This document shows, piece by piece, positions 1 to 11,036 of a stretch of DNA of 64,000 nt. The DNA is from Larix kaempferi (Eukaryota; Streptophyta; Pinopsida; Pinales; Pinaceae): the NCBI GenBank assembly GCA_027924585.1, contig BSBM01000779.1, positions 14,867,501 to 14,931,500 of the forward strand. The letters run 5' to 3'. How positions within the stretch are numbered: the stretch's first letter is position 1; the number at the start of each line of letters is the position of its first letter. The position numbers and the translations under genes are program-made. The notes under the pieces are model-generated. The model was not told where the DNA came from, searched no databases, and was given only the letters and a program-made list of their open reading frames with translations.

Positions 1-2419
1 TTTCTCCTTTGTTTCTCAACTGCTTCCCTTCCTACTCTTTCTCTTCTTTCATCTTCCTCTTGTCTTTTATCTTCTTCTTGCTTTTGCAACCTCTCAGCCT
101 CCTTTTGAAACTTCTCGTCCTCTTCTCTCTACTTCCTTTATGCTTCCTCCTTCATTTATCATTTTTCTTCCACCACTTGTAGCCTTACGACTTCTTCTCT
201 TTCCTTTTGTTGTCGTTATGTTTCTGCTGTAGTAGTGGCAATATGACTTTGGCCAGCGCTTCTTTTCAGAACAAAATGTTTGTTCAACTCAATCATGTTG
301 CTCTCTCTTCTGTACACCTCTTCATTCTTGTCGAAGTGGTCAGTATATTCATAATGTATTCTAATTGACGCACAATGATCGACGACCTTCTTGTGGCTGT
401 CATTTCTTGTGAAACTCTTCTCCGCAAAATGAAATTCTTCCTAATATTTTATGAAAGCTTCGACACCTTTAACCTTGGTAAATGTGTAGGCCCCGATACA
501 AAAGGGTAACGGTGGGAAGGAGGCCTTCTTATGATCATGCAGAAAACTACCAATCCCATTAATGAAAACCTGTCTCATAGCCTCTTTGTGGACTACAAAG
601 TTGGTTGAATATTTGGGAATTAGGGATGGAGCTCTGGAACCTCCATACATTCTGATATAGGTGCCTTCTTGCGAAAAGTAATAATCCCCATACTTGTTTA
701 TGACTGCCATTGCATTTTCGGATAGGCAGTTTGATTCGTCATTGAAAATAAACCAATATAGATGAATTATCAACTCTTCATAGATTAGTTTGTATTGGAT
801 TGCATATCTGTGGGCCCATCTGATCTAGTAGGCCACATATATAGGAGACTCAACCTAATTCTAGATACATCCCAACTTAGGGAATGCGTTCCTGACCAGT
901 ATGTAGTCCATGAGATATGAGGACATGTACAACTCTGCTTTCTTCTTGGTTAATCCTCCCTGTGCTGCTGCTATTGTTGATGCTAGGCTATCTGAGATGA
1001 TGTCTTCCCAATTAAACATAGTGTTGTGGAAGGCTATGTGATAAATTAGGGGTACCCAATTTAGCTTTTAGATGCTTCCATTTTCTCTCTCAAAAATTCT
1101 ACTTAGCATCAAAGCTATAATTCTTAATGGGGTTCTTAAGCTTTAACTATCATTCTCCCCACTTGCTTTCAACCTCAGTTGTTTCCCTAGGACTACCATT
1201 TATTTTGCACACTCAAAGTGGTCCATGTTTACACCCTTGATCTAGTCTTCGGTCATCAGTACGTTAGGCGGTGGCAGTTTATACGTTGTTGTTATGTGAC
1301 CTAGATGGAAAGAGGAAAATCCTTCCCCTTTTGTGTCAGAGATTATCCTTGTGGTAACATCCACGTAAGGCAGGATCCATCCAATGACTTCTCAGCAAGG
1401 AAAAAATTTTGGACATGTGGCTGCTTTGGTGAGGCCTAATTTCTTAATGTTTTGGTATAAAATCATTTCTTTGAGAGATGCCTCAGGTATGTTCTAATCT
1501 CGGATCATCTGATAGAGTTCTCCCCACTTGTATTTTGGAGTTATTCTCGTTACTGCTCTGGTATCTTCAAACATGGTTTTTGTTGTAACATCAACTACTA
1601 CTTCTACGTCTGACTCTGATTTAGTTGTCTTGGACATCCTCTTGGCACTCCTTCTTTGTGTTTCCAAATCCTGATGAAATATTGGAATCAATTTGTAAGC
1701 AAAAGTCAACAAGAAAGCTATAAAGCATCTCTCCTTCATATTATTAACAACAAGCAGAGTTAAATTAATTACTTCCATACTGTCAGGTATGTGTGATTAA
1801 TGTTACTTTTATTCAACAGTAAACTTGTGTGTGAAAACCAATATGCAACTGAAAATGTATGCAAAATCATTTCGAAGATATTCTTTCCAAATATTTTCAT
1901 CAATAACCACAATATCCATGTTCTTCATATAAATATCCATGTTCTTCATAACCACAATATTTTCTTTTGGTATCCATTCTTTTGCGGTCATTCTAAAAGC
2001 ATTTTCAACTTTAAACTTGTTTGAATGAAATATTCCCTTATTTAGAATTACATTATTTCATAGGAGTAACACATTCAAGCTCAAACCGACGATGAATAAA
2101 ACAACAAACGAGTTTACCATCGAAAGAGCGAACTCACGCAGTACTGTGTGGGTTTGGAAAAACGTGATGGCCTCAGCAGGGTGTCACAAGATAACATCCA
2201 GGGCTATTTTCCCCTTTTGATGGTAAGTGAAAAACTATAGGCATCCCCGGAGTGTTGTTCAACCATCACCTTCTGTTTTCCCAAAGAGCACCCGGTTTTG
2301 TGAGATACAATGGTTGGAAGGGTTTTTTGAAGTGATTTCAGGTCTAGCAAGAAGGCCACTATGCTAAGCTGGATAACATGAAAAATATCTATCATCCATG
2401 GGAATATTACTTCCCGCAA
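1..2419 (-). pseudogene. R1-borne uncharacterised ORF, copy B (decayed, partial)
   Basis: The minus-strand reading is broken by stops and frameshifts. Readable blocks lie at 2204-2419 (start MREVIFPWMIDIF), 1809-1991, 1494-1778 (basic and acidic stretch, then a WGELYQ motif) and 441-773 (motifs YGDYYFSQEGTYIRMYGG and VFINGIGSFLHDHK). A lysine/glutamate-rich part lies at about 1-300. The same blocks occur in the same order in copy A (13650-17459), so this was one protein-coding region in the ancestor. I do not recognise the family. It has no retroviral protease, RT or integrase motif. It may be the structural protein of a non-autonomous retroelement or a captured gene; I cannot choose. Confidence 0.5.
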
Positions 2420-2431
2420 GCAGTTATGCCA

Positions 2432-3722
2432 AAAAGAAAATGAGGGTTGTCGAGGGGTGCAACCAGGTGGTAAATATGAGCCAGTGGGAACTGTCGGACA
2501 TGAATAACCTTAGCTGAGTGAGGCTAAGGCACCCTCTTATAGAACCAGGACACTAGCAACGACTCTAAGTTTAACTGGATGACCAAAAACCAACCGGTTT
2601 ACAAAAACACAATCACCACGGCGTGGATAAACCGACGGCGGGAAAAGATAAAGGTCTCATATAAGAGGCAAAAATAACCAATAAAAACAACAATGCCAAC
2701 TTAAAATTGAACATAAGGGCATGAGGTTTCCTACCTGTCACTTACAGAATGGTCGGGAGTCCAAGTTCAATGGCGTTGGGATGCTTCACGTCCAGTGATT
2801 AGCAGAGATAAATTCGCTAGAACGGCATATGCAAATGTTAAACAGATCATTTTCTTTCCCTATATATAACTTTAAAATTCCCTTGCAATAAATGCAAACG
2901 GGGGAAGGTTGGTGGGGTCATTAATGAATGGACCCTATTTCGGCTTGTAATTCCCTTTTCCCCGTGTCGCTGCCAAAAAAAAAAATTTAGCCGACCATTT
3001 CAGAGTGACTCTTTGAGTTGTAGAGAAACGTGTCAGCGACGTTATCAATCTTGCGCTGATGTCCACTTCATTTGGTGACTTCTCGCCGGAGCAGATTGAA
3101 ACCTCTCACGATTTTACTGCGACTGTTTCAGAGTCACTTCGTGAGTTTCTCCGAAATCATTGGTGTCACTTCGCGAGTTTCGCTGACCATTCCTATTTTC
3201 TGTTTTGTATCGGCGCTCGCCGCAATATTTTCGACAGTAGTTTTCATGTTTCGCCGACGACTGTTTCGCCAAACGCGTCGCGGTGTTTGCCATTTTACGC
3301 TGACCTCCTTTTTGCCAAGGTTCATCGGCATAACTGGCATTTTCATGCCAATGTGTTTCAGCATGACTGTCATTTTAATGCCAAAATGGTCATGATGACT
3401 CACTCATTTGCTCTGACCAAATGCAACTTCCAAAAAATTCTAAGTGTTTTGTCGCGACTTGTGAAAACACTCCGACCGTTTTGGCACGACTTTTCGAGTT
3501 GCTCCAAACAAGGATTTTATCCAAGAAAATGGACTTTTTCTCTGTTTGTTTCGGCGCAACTCACCGAGTTGATCCGACTGTGTCGGCGCAAAAAATCGAG
3601 TTAGACTTAGCCAAAAAACTTGCTTTCTTTATTTGATTTTCAAGAAAATTTCTAAGTGTCAAAGGTGAACCTCTCTAGGATGAGCTAAGCTTTAAGTTTA
3701 CTAAAAAAATAGAAGGAGGGGA
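2432..3722 (-). repeat. R1 5' terminal (LTR-like) region, copy B
   Basis: Non-coding part upstream of the R1 ORF, matching 17481-18789 in copy A; its last piece lies beyond the DNA transposon at 5536-5581. It contains a TATA box at 2861-2868 and a stretch (about 3000-3600) rich in TCG/CGA and in short repeated phrases such as CGAGTT and GTTTCGCCGA. A possible primer-binding site (minus TGGCATAACTGC) lies at 2420-2431 just inside the putative LTR, but the LTR 3' border does not show a clean CA. Calling it an LTR is therefore tentative. Confidence 0.4.
2861..2868 (-). promoter_or_regulatory. TATA box of R1 copy B
   Basis: TATATATA, followed on the minus strand by GGGAAAG. The same box sits at 17908-17915 in copy A, about 450 bases upstream of the first minus-strand ATG of the R1 reading region. 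The motif is palindromic, so strand is taken from the coding region. Confidence 0.4.
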
Positions 3723-3730
3723 CCTACAAT
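3723..3730. repeat. Left 8-bp target duplication of the hAT-like element
   Basis: CCTACAAT, repeated exactly at 5536-5543 on the far side of the insertion. The paralogous uninterrupted site in R1 copy A at 18789-18796 reads CCTATAAT. Confidence 0.9.
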
Positions 3731-5535
3731 CACGGGGGGTTCACTAGCAAGGCAATATCATATCACGTCCATTCATATTGGGGGTTTGAATACTCTTAAA
3801 AACCTCAAAAATATATTGCCCCGTATTAGGGGTCAATGGGGGTTTTTAATTTGACATAGTAATATAAATATTGTGGGTTATTTTATTTGGGTGGGATGAG
3901 GAATAACCTCCAAATCATGGGATGGATTCATACCTCCAACTCACAGGCTCAATTCATACCCACCTAAAACTTAAAGACCCTCCATTTTTATTTGATATTG
4001 CTTATGATCCTAAGTTTTGCATGAATATGATAATAGTGTACTAATGATAATATCTATGAAAGTCTCTTTGGATTACTGGCCATAGCAATACTCATTTAAT
4101 AGCTTATTTAGGCTTGGTTTTAATTCATGTTATATTGTTTTTCATCTTTAAGTTAAGAGATGTAGCTAATTGGGATTTCCGAAGTTGAACAACTCTACTG
4201 TATTTTTTGGTAGGCATTCGAGTAAAAGATCTAACTCTTCATTTTTTAGGTTGGGTTTTAGGTGGGTATTGAGATTCAATCAAACCTTGCTCCATGACAA
4301 CCAAGAAAAGTGAGATCAATTTTTCTTGGCTCCCTAGAGCCAAGAAAAGTTAGATCAATCTTTCTTGACTAATTATTTCTTTCAACCTTTTGTATTCTTC
4401 TTTAGCATTTTCACATTGTTAGTTAGGAATAGTTGTTAGATTGATTTATATTGGCACATTCATAATTGCAATTTCAATTATTTTATGCAAGGTATACATC
4501 TTAATATTGTATTGGAATTGACATGAACATAGGTGAAAATCTAAACCCGTATTTACATACCCTATGTGCTATCGTTACCATGAAATGGGATCATATAAAT
4601 CTCACCATCTATGTATCTTTATAACTATTGCATGCTTGAAACCTAATAATGGAGATTTTTCCCTCTCTTGTAAAAACAAAACTAGATATAACCCAAGAAA
4701 AGGTAACCAAATGTTGTTAATTCCCTTGATTGCAAGAATAAATGTAGAGGAAGTGGAGGAAATTCATTGCATCTTGTGAATGACCCAAATCCAAGCTATG
4801 CACATGATCATTTGGGATTATTGGAAAGTAAGAGGAATTTTGTTGTGTTCATTTGGGTTCAAACATCAACGATGTTTGTTTTGATAGGAAGGTAGGGGAG
4901 TCCATCCAAGAAAGGGTTTCAATTTTGAATTTTTATGGAGTCTAATTTATTAATATTATAGAAAACATGAGCTCTCTATGGCTATACTTATATTTACATG
5001 ACATAAAATTGGTAGATTGGCAGACTATGGTGTGAAACATATGCCATTCTCATATTTTCTAAGCATTACACTAACTATTGGACTATCATCCTTTTATATT
5101 GTTTGTTATGTTGATCTGTTGACTGGTTTGCCTTTTACACATTTTCCCTTCCCAGTACTATTTTATTGGGTATTCCACTATCCAATGCTACAAATTGATC
5201 ATTCAACCCTGCAATCCTGGTGGGATCATTATTAGCATTATATTGTTATTTTATTTATCATCATGTTTGCTTATACCAATACATGTTAGGGATCCTGTTT
5301 GTTACAACTTGATAATATGATATAATGGGGATATTAGAAATAAGTTGGTAAAAATGGATACATACAATATCTGGTGAAACTAGGGGTTTTCTTAATTGGA
5401 AAGGCATATTGGGAGGGGGGTTCATAAATAAAGTTTTAGGAGTAATTTTCCAATATTTAGTAAAACTAGGGATATTCTTTAATATCATGCGAACGATCGT
5501 GCTATGTAACAAGTTTACTAAGTGAACCCCCCGTG
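3731..5535. mobile_element. Non-autonomous hAT-like DNA transposon, 1805 bp
   Basis: The element starts CACGGGGGGTTCACT and ends with its exact inverse complement (5521-5535), a 15-bp perfect terminal inverted repeat that continues imperfectly. It is flanked by perfect 8-bp direct repeats, and R1 copy A supplies the empty site at 18789-18796. An 8-bp target duplication is the hallmark of the hAT superfamily (P elements also make 8 bp). The CACGG start is not the commonest hAT terminus, so the superfamily is probable rather than certain. The interior is AT-rich and has no long reading frame and no transposase similarity that I can see, so it would depend on a related autonomous element. Confidence 0.85.
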
Positions 5536-5543
5536 CCTACAAT
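5536..5543. repeat. Right 8-bp target duplication of the hAT-like element
   Basis: CCTACAAT, identical to 3723-3730. R1 sequence resumes immediately after it (ending at 5581), matching 18797-18834. Confidence 0.9.
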
Positions 5544-5581
5544 TTTAAGAAAAGTTTGGGTATTAGGTTGCAACAACAACA

Positions 5582-6668
5582 ATTGGTGACTAGATGGTGA
5601 GCACAGATCTTTGAACAACTCCTTTTGGAAATCAGAAGTGTTTGTACATTATTGATCCTAACTGTAAAACAATGCCTCCATCGATTTTTTCCAAAATTTG
5701 AAAGTGCCAAAGTTCTATACACCGAGGTAGTCTTCCTTACATCACATTGGTAATTTATTTTGGGAGAAAGGGTAACCTGGACCAGATTTCTTGACTACTC
5801 TCCTAAGGCCATAATATGGAGTTCATTTTTAGTTTCATATTTTGGTTGCTACTACATGTGACTCCACAGGATCGTAACAAAATCAGACAGATGTATTCGT
5901 TTGTTCCTCATTCCCATGCTATAAGAATTTTAGATGCTTTCTTTTGAAGAAATTTTATCGTCTGAGTCTTTCCTTGATGTCCATTTTTTGTCTTCAATAT
6001 TTGACATGGGTTCTTCCATCCATAATGTCCTTTTGTGTGAGTGAGAAACTTATTTGTTTTTCATGATCACGGATGAAGAAGAACCTTTCTTGGTTTTTCA
6101 TCTTGGGCGATCTTCTTGATTGGATATGGCTGTATTCAAAACCATTTCTTTGATGGAGATGAAAATTTTTTGAATTTGGACTCTTCATTATAATCCTTTT
6201 GGCTTTGAATTTGTAGCATGGGATCATTTTAAGTTTCATACATCTGTAAGACTTGCTTCCTTTCCACAGGTCCTTATAGTAGGCTTCCTGAGATGGTTAT
6301 TATGTGTGAGCGGATGAAGTCACAAGATAGTAATTTGGAATTCGTGGGTCTTGGTCATTTTACAGGGTTTATAATGACTCAACATGAACATGAAGTGGGT
6401 TTTGTTTTCTAGAACTGGGAAGCAATTAAAATCATAAATGATAATGTTATACAAAGGAATTCCTTTTCTATAAACTCATTCTGATTCTCTGGTGATGACC
6501 ATGAGATTGTTCAGATTCCTATATTTCCACACAACAAAATATTGAGATGGGGATTATTAAATTCAAACAAAAAATCAAACAAAGCAAACCAAACAATAAG
6601 AAAAGCAAAGATCAAACTAACTAATCTAGAAAATAAACAAACTCGAAAGGATAAGAGAAAAACAAAGC
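5582..6668. other. Unassigned DNA between R1 copy B and the gypsy element
   Basis: No convincing gene. The stretch could hold the 3' untranslated region of the neighbouring gypsy element, whose coding region ends near 6669 on the minus strand, or the lost 3' part of R1 copy A. I compared it by eye with the gypsy 5' LTR at 12781-13621 and found no matching LTR. An 81-codon minus frame at 5994-6239 is not recognisable. Confidence 0.5.
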
Positions 6669-7755
6669 TTATTTATGTACAAAGTTGTTCCTAAACCTAG
6701 GCGAAGTATTGTTTAAGAGCAAGGCCGTTGACAGGGAGATTATCATCCTCCCCTTGTAAATATTGTAGTTTGTATGCTGATGGGCCAAGATTTTCGGCAA
6801 TCTAATAGAGGCCAAGAAATAATCGTTGAAATTTAGTATGTTTTCCCTTTTCTTCATGCAGATGATCCCATTTCAGAACTAAGTCTCCTACCTCAAAACT
6901 TCTCTTACTGGAATTCCATTTATCAAACGATATCTTGACAATATCTTGGTTATGATTGAATCTATCCTTATCCTTTTGTCGTGATTCTTCGAGTTTCAGC
7001 AAGGTATTGATTTGTGACTATAGGATTTCACGATTGGATCCTCAAGAGGCTTGGGCTAGTTGCAGGGATAGGATTAGTATGTTAGGTGGGAGTATAGCTT
7101 CTTTCCCATAGAATAATGTATAAGGAGAATCTCCTAAAGAATTTTTTGGAGTGAATCTATCTTCCCATAATGAAATTGGAAGGGCTACATGTCAATTTCT
7201 TTGACTCTCAATAACTGCTTTCTTTAAAATCCGGATGAGGTTTTTATTTGTAGATTATGCTAGTCCATTTCCCTACGGATAATAATTGGATGAATAATGC
7301 AGTTTGATTCCTCTTTCATAAGAAAATGCAGTTAGCTTAATAGATGAGAAGTAAGTTGCATTATCAAAAACTAGGGAACTTGGAACCCGAAACCTGGTTA
7401 TGATGTTTTCCTACAGGAATGCGATGACTGCGTCTTCATTCACTTTACGCAAAGGAGAGACTTTTGTCCACTGTGTGAGAATAAACCGATGTTGCAGCGA
7501 ATAATTTGGATTGATCTCTCCAATAATGTCTAATCCCCATTGCTCAAATGGTTCTAAGATAATAACTGGATGCAATGGTCCTGCTGCTTTCGGTAACCTA
7601 CCAACACTCCTCTGACATACATCACATTTTCTAGCATAAGGATGAGCATATTTGAAAAGATTCGGCCAACAGTATCTAGCTATTAATATTTTGTGAGCAG
7701 TGGTATCTCCAGAATAATGTCCCCCTGTAGGTCCATCATGTAATTCTTTGACCAC
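6669..7755 (-). pseudogene. Gypsy integrase and C-terminal tail (broken)
   Basis: The HHCC zinc-binding module is visible (GGHYSG then CDVCQ), followed by the first catalytic aspartate context GLDIIGEINP. The second aspartate context (VFDNA) is near 7350. The usual catalytic glutamate context, GNGLAEST in relatives, is interrupted by a stop here (about 7265). The C-terminal segment at 6802-7002 ends in the basic FEVGDLVLKW motif typical of plant gypsy integrases. At least four stops interrupt 7410-6669. In life it would join cDNA to host DNA in the nucleus; this copy cannot. Confidence 0.75.
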
Positions 7756-7976
7756 CTTATCAACATCTTCTTTCTCAAGGAATCTAAGAAAAATTCCATC
7801 ATAATTTTTTCTGAAGAGTACTCCATCAATTATCTAATAAGATACAGATTTCAATCAGAGCACCCTTCTCTGCTTAGAATTCTAGTGTTCTGGAAGATAT
7901 CCTTGTTGGTTATAGTCAACCAAATCCCTGTACCAATATTCTGGAGTAGTAAAAATGGAACATAATTTAGTTAAAT

Positions 7977-8501
7977 TCAATTCAGCTTCGTTTTCCCAAT
8001 CATGATCCCTGTCAGATGGGTTTTCAATGAGAAACTTTCACAACCCTGTCCTTTAATGATAGTGGCTGGTTTGAACTCTAGATCATACTCCTGTAGTGCA
8101 GTTACCCAATTTACACTTCTTTCCCCCAACTCCTTTTGCACAAAGAAGGATCTAACAACGGGATGAGGTATTATAACTTTCGTTCTGTTCTTAAAAATAT
8201 AAGTTATGAACTGCTTTATCGCTTTGAATACAGTGTATGCTTGTTTATCCACAGTTGGGTAGTTCATTTCAACTCCTTGTAACCCAGTGCTCATGAAAGA
8301 TATTGGATACTCGTCTCCTAGTTCTCCTTTCTGTGTGAGCACTGCTACTAGAGAATTGTTTGAAGAAAAGGTATATATGATAAAATATTTTTCAAAGTCT
8401 GGACTCCTTAAGGAAGATGCATGAGCTTTAGCATTCTTTATATCCCTAAATGCATCCTTCTCCACATCATTCCAGTTGAACTGTACACTTTTCTTTACCA
8501 T
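7977..8501 (-). pseudogene. Gypsy RNase H (gRNH) domain following RT
   Basis: 174-codon uninterrupted frame directly after RT. Family signatures are visible: ISFMSTGLQG, YPTVDKQAY, VIIPHPVVR and LQEYDLEFKPA. In relatives the first catalytic aspartate lies in an SDNS context; here it reads SSNNS, so that acid is lost. The domain removes RNA from the RNA:DNA hybrid during reverse transcription. The element also carries a second RNase H upstream of RT. Confidence 0.8.
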
Positions 8502-9479
8502 TTATTTCAAAGGCTTTATAATCTGCTCAAAATCCGGTACAAACCTTTGAACAAAATTGATCATGCCCATAAACGATTGCATAGTCTTTTTTCTATGGGG
8601 AATGGGAATCTGAGTTATGGCCTGAATTCTCTCTATATCTATCGATATTCCCTTCTTAGAGATGATGTGTCCCAACAGTTTTCCTTCGAGTATTGCAAAA
8701 ATATTTTTCTTTGGATTCAAAGATATACCATATTTTCTGCAACGATTAAAAATCTGCTTCAAATGGAAAATGTGGTCTTCTCATTTCTTAGAAAAAACTA
8801 TTACATCATCCAAATATATGACAACACGGTGGCCAAATAAACCTCGGAATGCAATATCCATGGCCCTCTGGAATGTGGCTCCAGCATTCATTAGGCCAAA
8901 AGGCATTCTCCTATATGCGAATGTTCCCCACTTCGTGTGAAATGTAGGCTTGAGTCAATATTGCTCAGCCACTAACACTTGATTATAGCTTGAAAATCCA
9001 TCTAATAAGGAGAACAATTCCAAGCTTGATACCATCTATAAAATTTGCTCCATTGGTGGAACAAGGTAGTTGTCTTTGTCCGACGCTCTATTCAAGTTTC
9101 AAAAGTCAACACATAATTGTATTTCTCCTGATTTCTTCCTTACGAGGACCAAATTAGACACCTATTCAGACTCTCTAACTTTGAAAATAATATTAACAAC
9201 CAGCAACTTCTTCAACTCCTTTTGTATTAACTTTTCAAGTGTCTGATGCATTTTTCTACGTTGTTGCTGAAATGGCTTTACTCCTTATTTGATGTGTATC
9301 ACATGTTGTATGATATGTGTGTTGTATGTCTTCAAATATTCGTAAGTCCATGCAAAAACATCTTTGTATTGCTGGAAAAGTTTGATGAACTTACTTCTTT
9401 CACTAGGTGAACAACATTTTCCTAAATTAACATATTCAGTTTCAACTTTTGTACCCAAGTTTACCAACTCATGCTGCAT
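8502..9479 (-). pseudogene. Gypsy reverse transcriptase with N-terminal linker
   Basis: 9285-9479 is the linker before RT (CSPSERSKFIKLFQQYKDVFAW). RT core motifs follow on the minus strand: MPFGLMNAGATFQRAMD near 8900, YLDDVIVF near 8820, and GKLLGHIISKKGI at the thumb side (8502-8762). A stop follows the YLDD block (about 8795) and another break lies near 9290. The catalytic YLDD is kept, but the frame is not continuous. Confidence 0.8.
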
Positions 9480-9744
9480 CGAGGATCTATTTGTCTTGAC
9501 ATTGGCTAGTCTTCTAAATTTATTTGTATATCAAACAATCCTTCAAGAGTCCTTACTCCTTTCGGCATAAAATTTCCTTTACTTGTGTCCTTATTCTGTA
9601 AATCCAACATGTGTTCTTCTTCATCAATTATAGATTCCTTGAAGGCATCTTTGTTCGTCAGGAAACTGATGATCTGTTCATCATCATCGAAAACACTTAT
9701 ATTTCTAATGTTGTCAAGTACTAATGGCATGAAAATTAATTCAA

Positions 9745-10170
9745 TAGAACACTTGTTATTAGTTGGTATTAATCGAGAGGCAGAAGTAGCTAATAAATCA
9801 GCTGCAACATTTTGTAATATAGGAATGGAGTTTATGTTAAAAGCATCAAACTTAGATATCAATTCCAAACCTCAGATTTATAACCTTTCAGATGTGGAGA
9901 TAGATAGTGAATAGTATTTCTTACTTGTCTAACAACTATTTTTGAGTCACCAAAAAATTTTAAACCTTTTACATTTAAATCAATGGCTCTTTTAAGACCC
10001 TGAACTAGAGCTTCATATTCAACAGTGTTATTCGTGCAATCGAACTCTAGCCTACAAGAGAGAATTTTTTTATTTCCTTCAGGATCAATAATAACACAGA
10101 CGGCTCCTGATCTCTCTTGTATTTTGGAACCATCAAAATATAAAATCCAAAATTTATTTCCCGATTTAAC
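9745..10170 (-). pseudogene. Additional cellular-type RNase H (aRNH) between protease and RT
   Basis: The minus-strand reading shows FDGS (first catalytic Asp, codons at 10126-10137), NNTVEYEALVQGL (catalytic Glu), FFGDSKIVVRQV (third acid) and NVAADLLATSAS (fourth Asp, codons at 9788-9805). This is the pattern of a bacterial/archaeal-type RNase H1 with all four acidic residues retained. One frameshift lies near 9870, after GYKSEVWN. It is a separate domain from the gRNH at 7977-8501. Dual RNase H is established for the Tat lineage; from memory, the extra copy there normally lies downstream of RT and gRNH, so this location is notable. Confidence 0.75.
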
Positions 10171-10418
10171 TACGTTAGTACTATATCCTAAGTTAGTAAC
10201 TAATTCTACTATGTTACAATCAATGTCATCAGTCTGTGAGAATTGAAGGAGATCGAACTGTTTATATGAATCATGACTAACATCTTTCGTCTGATAATTT
10301 CCTGGCTCAATTTCTAAGAAATAATTCCCAAAAACTTAAGATGCGAAATTCATAGGTTCATTCTTCTCTTCCAACTGATTTACTTTATTTTCATGTGAGG
10401 CTCTCTCAACACCTTAAT

Positions 10419-11027
10419 CTAATTTTTCCTATTCTGATATGGCAGCCACAAATGAGACCAATCTGTTGCAAAATAACCATTTAATATCGTAGACCAGCCC
10501 CTACTCAATATCAAACCATAAGCTTCAGGTATGTCTACTACCATGATATCAATGAATTGCCACACCCTCGGGTCCGCTGATAGTATGATCAAAACATTCT
10601 TCATTTCCCCTATAACCTTAACAGTAGATCTATCTAACTATATAATCTAAGAAGGGGATGATGTTGGTTTCCCATTGATCTTCTTACAAATTGATAGTGG
10701 CATAACATTAGATGAAGCTCCAGAATATACCAAGCAATTGTGCACATTATGATTAAATATCTCAAAAGTTAAAAGAAAAGGAAAAGTCTGAGATTTTGAT
10801 TTTCCACCAATGCTTGATTCGTTAATCTCAGTGTCGGACTCAACTACCTCTATTTCATTGCTGGGTTGTGGGTCAAAAGGATTTACTAATTTCTTTCTCT
10901 GTTGAGGGAGATTACACGATTCAAACAAGGATATGTTTGCTTTGGTTTTCTTAATGTTTTCCACAATGCCATATCGCATACTATGATCTACAATGCCTTT
11001 TTCACCACTGTTTTCTTTGTTACCCAC
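10419..11027 (-). pseudogene. Gypsy aspartic protease region
   Basis: The protease core at about 10647-10760 reads HNCLVYSGASSNVMP. The active-site Asp of the normal DSGAS triad is replaced by Tyr. Downstream, 10419-10604 carries the family motif DIPEAYGLILSRGWS and the tail FATDWSHLWLPY, usual between protease and RT in this gypsy group. A stop lies near 10640. The active-site change means no Gag-Pol processing by this copy. Confidence 0.75.
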
Positions 11028-11036
11028 AGGTTTTAC

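Larger units (their letters stand above)
1..5581 (-). mobile_element. R1 repeat family, copy B (left-truncated, carries a hAT-like insertion)
   Basis: Positions 1-3722 plus 5536-5581 align with about 15066-18834 over the whole length (copy A), on the same strand, with many substitutions and small indels. The family has one degenerate reading region on the minus strand and a long non-coding 5' portion. The right end is placed where similarity stops, at the bases ending CAACA at 5581. Read on the minus strand this starts TGTTG, as an LTR would; copy A starts the same way at 18834. The element leaves the window on the left, so its 3' end is unseen. I find no RT, integrase or transposase in it, so its class is unknown; a non-autonomous LTR element is the likeliest reading. 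Confidence 0.6.

Noticed and set aside
3059-3604. 181-codon plus-strand open frame
   Set aside because: Lies in the CpG-rich non-coding end of R1, opposite in strand to the R1 ORF. Only broken fragments remain in copy A, and it has no recognisable motif.
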